Positions 39,131-40,819 of a stretch of 40,819 bases of DNA are shown piece by piece (position 1 is the stretch's first letter; every line of letters begins with the position of its first letter). Location of the stretch: NCBI GenBank assembly GCA_016938135.1, contig JAFGVD010000032.1, forward strand, positions 1-40,819, read 5' to 3'. The DNA comes from Coriobacteriia bacterium. Lineage in GTDB: Bacteria; Actinomycetota; Coriobacteriia; Anaerosomatales; Anaerosomataceae. Below the pieces are notes generated by a model. It had not been told where the DNA came from. It saw nothing but the letters and a program-made list of their open reading frames with translations, and made no database searches. The position numbers and the translations under genes are program-made.

Positions 39131-40188
39131 TGCGGAGCGTCAGGCTCCGCACCCGACTGACAGCCGTCGCACTGGCGTCCGTGCTTCTGATAGCGATGCT
39201 TCCCGGCACAGCAGTGGCCGAGAAGACACTGGGGCTTTCTACGGGTTCGTTCGATTTCTCGGTTGCTCCGGGCGGCACGGGTCAGGGCGAGCTTGTTGTG
39301 ATGAATGATGGCGACGAGACGCTGGACATTCTTGTCTACTCGGCGAACCAGGTCGTAGATGCCACCGGTACGGTGACATACGAGATCCCCAACAGGGACA
39401 CGGGGAACTTTGACTCTAATCCGGCATCATGGATAAGCGTCAAGATCCCCAGTTCTACTCAGACCCTAGGGAATACGCCGTTGATCACGCTGGAGCCCGG
39501 CGAGCGTGCGCCGGTGCAGTTCTTCTTCACTGTGCCAACGGCCGCAGCCCCTGGAGACCATCAGCTTCTGCTCTTCTTTGAGATGCTTGCGCCTGAAGGG
39601 CCCGAGGAGGGGGCAAGCGCCAATGTCATGGGTCGCCTAGGCGCTCGAATACGCATCAGGGTACAGGGTGATCTTGTCGAGCGCATAGACGTTCTGCCTT
39701 TCAGCGTCCGCAGCCCGATCCTTGGTGATGAGATGTCATGGGTCTACCTGATCCGCAACGAGGGCAACATAGACAAGAGCGTCACCGCGAAGCTGGCGTT
39801 GTTGGATGGCGATGAGAACGAGGTTTGGAGTAGTGAGGTAGCCTCGGAGACCGTCGTCTATGCCGAGACCAATCTGGAGCGTTCCGGAGTGGCAGAGGGA
39901 GTCCCCGCCTTCGGGCGCTTCACCGCACGGCTTACGGTTGAGTACCCTCGAGAGGGCGCTTCAGCCGGGACCACCATCCTTGATCAGGTGGTCAAAGACC
40001 GTACCGTGTGGATCGCCCCGTTGTGGCTGGCTATTGGTGTTGTGGTGCTCATCGCGCTGGTGCTGATGTATATCTCGTGGAGGCACGCGGTGAAGGTGGC
40101 CGAGCGCAAAGCCCACGCTACCATCGCCGCTGCCGGTCGGTCGGCGGCACCTGAAGGTGCGCCGGAATCTGAAGAACCTGCCGAGTGA
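39130..40188 (+). CDS. DUF916-like membrane-anchored surface protein
   Basis: This 352-residue exported protein has a signal peptide (ALASVLLIAMLPGTAVA, cleavage near A30), a large extracellular beta-rich region and one transmembrane helix (APLWLAIGVVVLIALVLMYI) near residues 294-316, followed by a short charged cytoplasmic tail. The exterior begins with a DUF916-type beta-sandwich (FDFSVAPGGTGQGELVVMND, then PASWISVKIPSS), a module found beside WxL surface proteins in Gram-positive bacteria. The start overlaps the upstream LytTR regulator in TGATG, so both are made together. The likely role is holding or presenting other surface proteins; the family match is by pattern only. Confidence 0.78.
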   Translation: MRSVRLRTRLTAVALASVLLIAMLPGTAVAEKTLGLSTGSFDFSVAPGGTGQGELVVMNDGDETLDILVYSANQVVDATGTVTYEIPNRDTGNFDSNPASWISVKIPSSTQTLGNTPLITLEPGERAPVQFFFTVPTAAAPGDHQLLLFFEMLAPEGPEEGASANVMGRLGARIRIRVQGDLVERIDVLPFSVRSPILGDEMSWVYLIRNEGNIDKSVTAKLALLDGDENEVWSSEVASETVVYAETNLERSGVAEGVPAFGRFTARLTVEYPREGASAGTTILDQVVKDRTVWIAPLWLAIGVVVLIALVLMYISWRHAVKVAERKAHATIAAAGRSAAPEGAPESEEPAE

Positions 40189-40203
40189 CCCGACAGGTTC
40201 TTC
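40171..40203 (+). terminator. Terminator at end of DUF916-like gene
   Basis: Ten-base perfect arms GAAGAACCTG and CAGGTTCTTC enclose a 13-base loop and overlap the stop codon of the gene at 40186-40188. The sequence after the stem (GTTCTAC) is only weakly T-rich. Confidence 0.6.
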
Positions 40204-40235
40204 GTTCTACCGCGCCGACGGTGAGAGATTGATTT

Positions 40236-40517
40236 CTAGTCCGCAACCACCCAGTAAGTGACTGCCGTGTCCGGCATCTGAATGTAGGTGCCGCTTGTGG
40301 CCTTGCCGCTGACGGTGTGGGTGCCATCTGCCGTGTCCACAACGAGCTGCCATGGAACGTTAGCCTGTACTGTGACTCCACCATCTACAGGGGTGACTAC
40401 GAGGCGCTCGTTGATCTGCGCGCTGACGGTAGCGGTTCCGCTGGTCGCGGCTGCCACTGCGGGGAGGCTGGTGAGCAACAGTGCTGCTGCCAGAACCGCT
40501 ACGATCGTTCGCTTCAC
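40236..40517 (-). CDS. Small exported protein
   Basis: This protein of about 93 residues has a signal peptide (KRTIVAVLAAALLLTS, cleavage near AVAAA) and a mature region of about 70 residues that looks all-beta, with Val/Thr-rich strands (TATVSAQINERLVVTP, GGVTVQANVPWQLVVD). It has no cysteine, lipobox or transmembrane anchor. I do not recognise a family, though its style is that of a small secreted beta-sandwich surface protein. The start was set at GTG 40517 behind AAGGGGG; an in-frame GTG at 40535 is possible. It faces the DUF916-like gene from the opposite strand, and a long inverted repeat lies just upstream. Confidence 0.7.
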   Translation of the reverse strand: MKRTIVAVLAAALLLTSLPAVAAATSGTATVSAQINERLVVTPVDGGVTVQANVPWQLVVDTADGTHTVSGKATSGTYIQMPDTAVTYWVVAD

Positions 40518-40549
40518 CGTTGACACCCCCTTCACGTCCGCTTCTTCGT

Positions 40550-40587
40550 CTTACATACCGTTTATCGGGAGATGAACGGTATGTAAG
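40550..40587. promoter_or_regulatory. Thirteen-base inverted repeat upstream of small exported protein
   Basis: Perfect arms CTTACATACCGTT (40550-40562) and AACGGTATGTAAG (40575-40587) flank a 12-base centre. It lies 32 bases upstream of the GTG start of the minus-strand gene. It could be an operator for a dimeric or tandem-binding regulator, or a hairpin in a 5' leader. The rest of 40588-40720 shows no gene or clear element. Confidence 0.6.
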
Positions 40588-40722
40588 TGTGACGAATGAG
40601 CATATGGAGAGTATTAACGGATGAACGGCTGGGGATTCGGGTTTTTGCGGTGAGAGGCAGCCGGTTCAGCTCGATGACGTTCGGTCTGTTGCTAAGGGCC
40701 GTCGTAGAACTTGGCGCGATGA

Positions 40723-40755
40723 AAAGGACCCGCCTGGGATCCAGGCGGGTCCTTT
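40723..40755 (-). terminator. Intrinsic terminator of the minus-strand gene at the window edge
   Basis: A perfect 15-base-pair stem with arms AAAGGACCCGCCTGG and CCAGGCGGGTCCTTT around a GAT loop is followed, read on the minus strand, by a TTTTC tail. It lies about 40 bases beyond the stop codon of the partial gene ending at 40797. Confidence 0.88.
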
Positions 40756-40796
40756 GAGACCCATGATGAGTTAGGCACTCACCGGCCGGCGCGGCT

Positions 40797-40819
40797 TTAC
40801 TGGGTCACGGTGTAGGTGA
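40797..40819 (-). CDS. 3' end of a gene continuing beyond the window
   Basis: Read on the minus strand, the last bases give the residues T-Y-T-V-T-Q followed by TAA at 40799-40797. The strong terminator 40 bases further on supports this as a real gene end. The Thr/Tyr/Val pattern suits a final beta strand of an exported surface protein, but only six codons are visible and no function can be given. Confidence 0.5.

Noticed and set aside
1-40819. Search for CRISPR arrays, insertion sequences, integrases, toxin-antitoxin pairs and prophage genes.
   Set aside because: No regularly spaced repeats, transposase or integrase motifs, or toxin-antitoxin-like pairs were seen. The AbrB-like gene is a lone regulator without an adjacent toxin.

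Overview
The window is a densely coded, GC-rich stretch of what looks like an anaerobic or microaerophilic Gram-positive actinobacterium. My best guess is a Coriobacteriia-like lineage rather than an aerobic actinomycete; this is inference from gene content, not a database match. The evidence is pyruvate:ferredoxin oxidoreductase, an NfnAB-type ferredoxin/NAD(P) transhydrogenase, a 4Fe-4S flavoprotein, cell-wall-binding repeat 2 surface proteins, a heliorhodopsin, and a housekeeping block whose order matches the Bacillus 'yab' region. No insertion sequence, phage gene, CRISPR array or rRNA was seen.

Layout. 1-2.0 kb: the end of a por operon (porA, cut by the window edge, then porB). 2.0-5.2 kb: a bacteriohemerythrin and a lipoprotein on the minus strand, an ACR3 arsenite exporter behind a promoter with an ArsR-like operator, and a heliorhodopsin convergent with the exporter. 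5.3-7.2 kb: a large surface protein with three CWB2 repeats, then tRNA-Phe. 7.4-13.2 kb: a seven-helix PAS histidine kinase with a small overlapping partner, an OmpR-type two-component pair, and two small exported proteins ending at a strong terminator. 13.2-16.6 kb (minus): a HEAT-repeat protein and a variant HD-GYP protein that share an N-terminal domain. 16.7-22.1 kb: an ImmA/IrrE-like protein lacking the catalytic Glu, a ROK kinase coupled to a DUF362 ferredoxin-like protein, two membrane proteins and rsmI.

22.1-33.1 kb is the most conserved part: rsmI, abrB-like (opposite strand), metG, tatD, a 4Fe-4S flavoprotein, yabE-like, rsmA, veg, ispE, spoVG, tRNA-Gln, glmU, prs, rplY/ctc and pth. 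This is the Bacillus order and orientation with a few genes missing, in a genome that otherwise looks actinobacterial. 33.1-36 kb holds a LytM (M23) peptidase, a DUF4870-like membrane protein and an ApbE lipoprotein. 36-38.3 kb is nfnA-nfnB. 38.4-40.8 kb is a LytTR response regulator translationally coupled to a DUF916-like surface protein, followed on the minus strand by a small exported protein and the last codons of another gene.

Together, PFOR produces reduced ferredoxin from pyruvate and NfnAB can exchange those electrons with NADH/NADPH, a typical anaerobic energy layout. Hemerythrin, arsenite efflux and the sensor kinases suggest a changing redox or sediment-like habitat. The heliorhodopsin is the most unexpected gene. 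Many genes overlap (ATGA, TGATG), and three convergent pairs interlock their stop codons in a shared CTAG. A recurring -10 hexamer, TATACT, marks several likely transcription starts.
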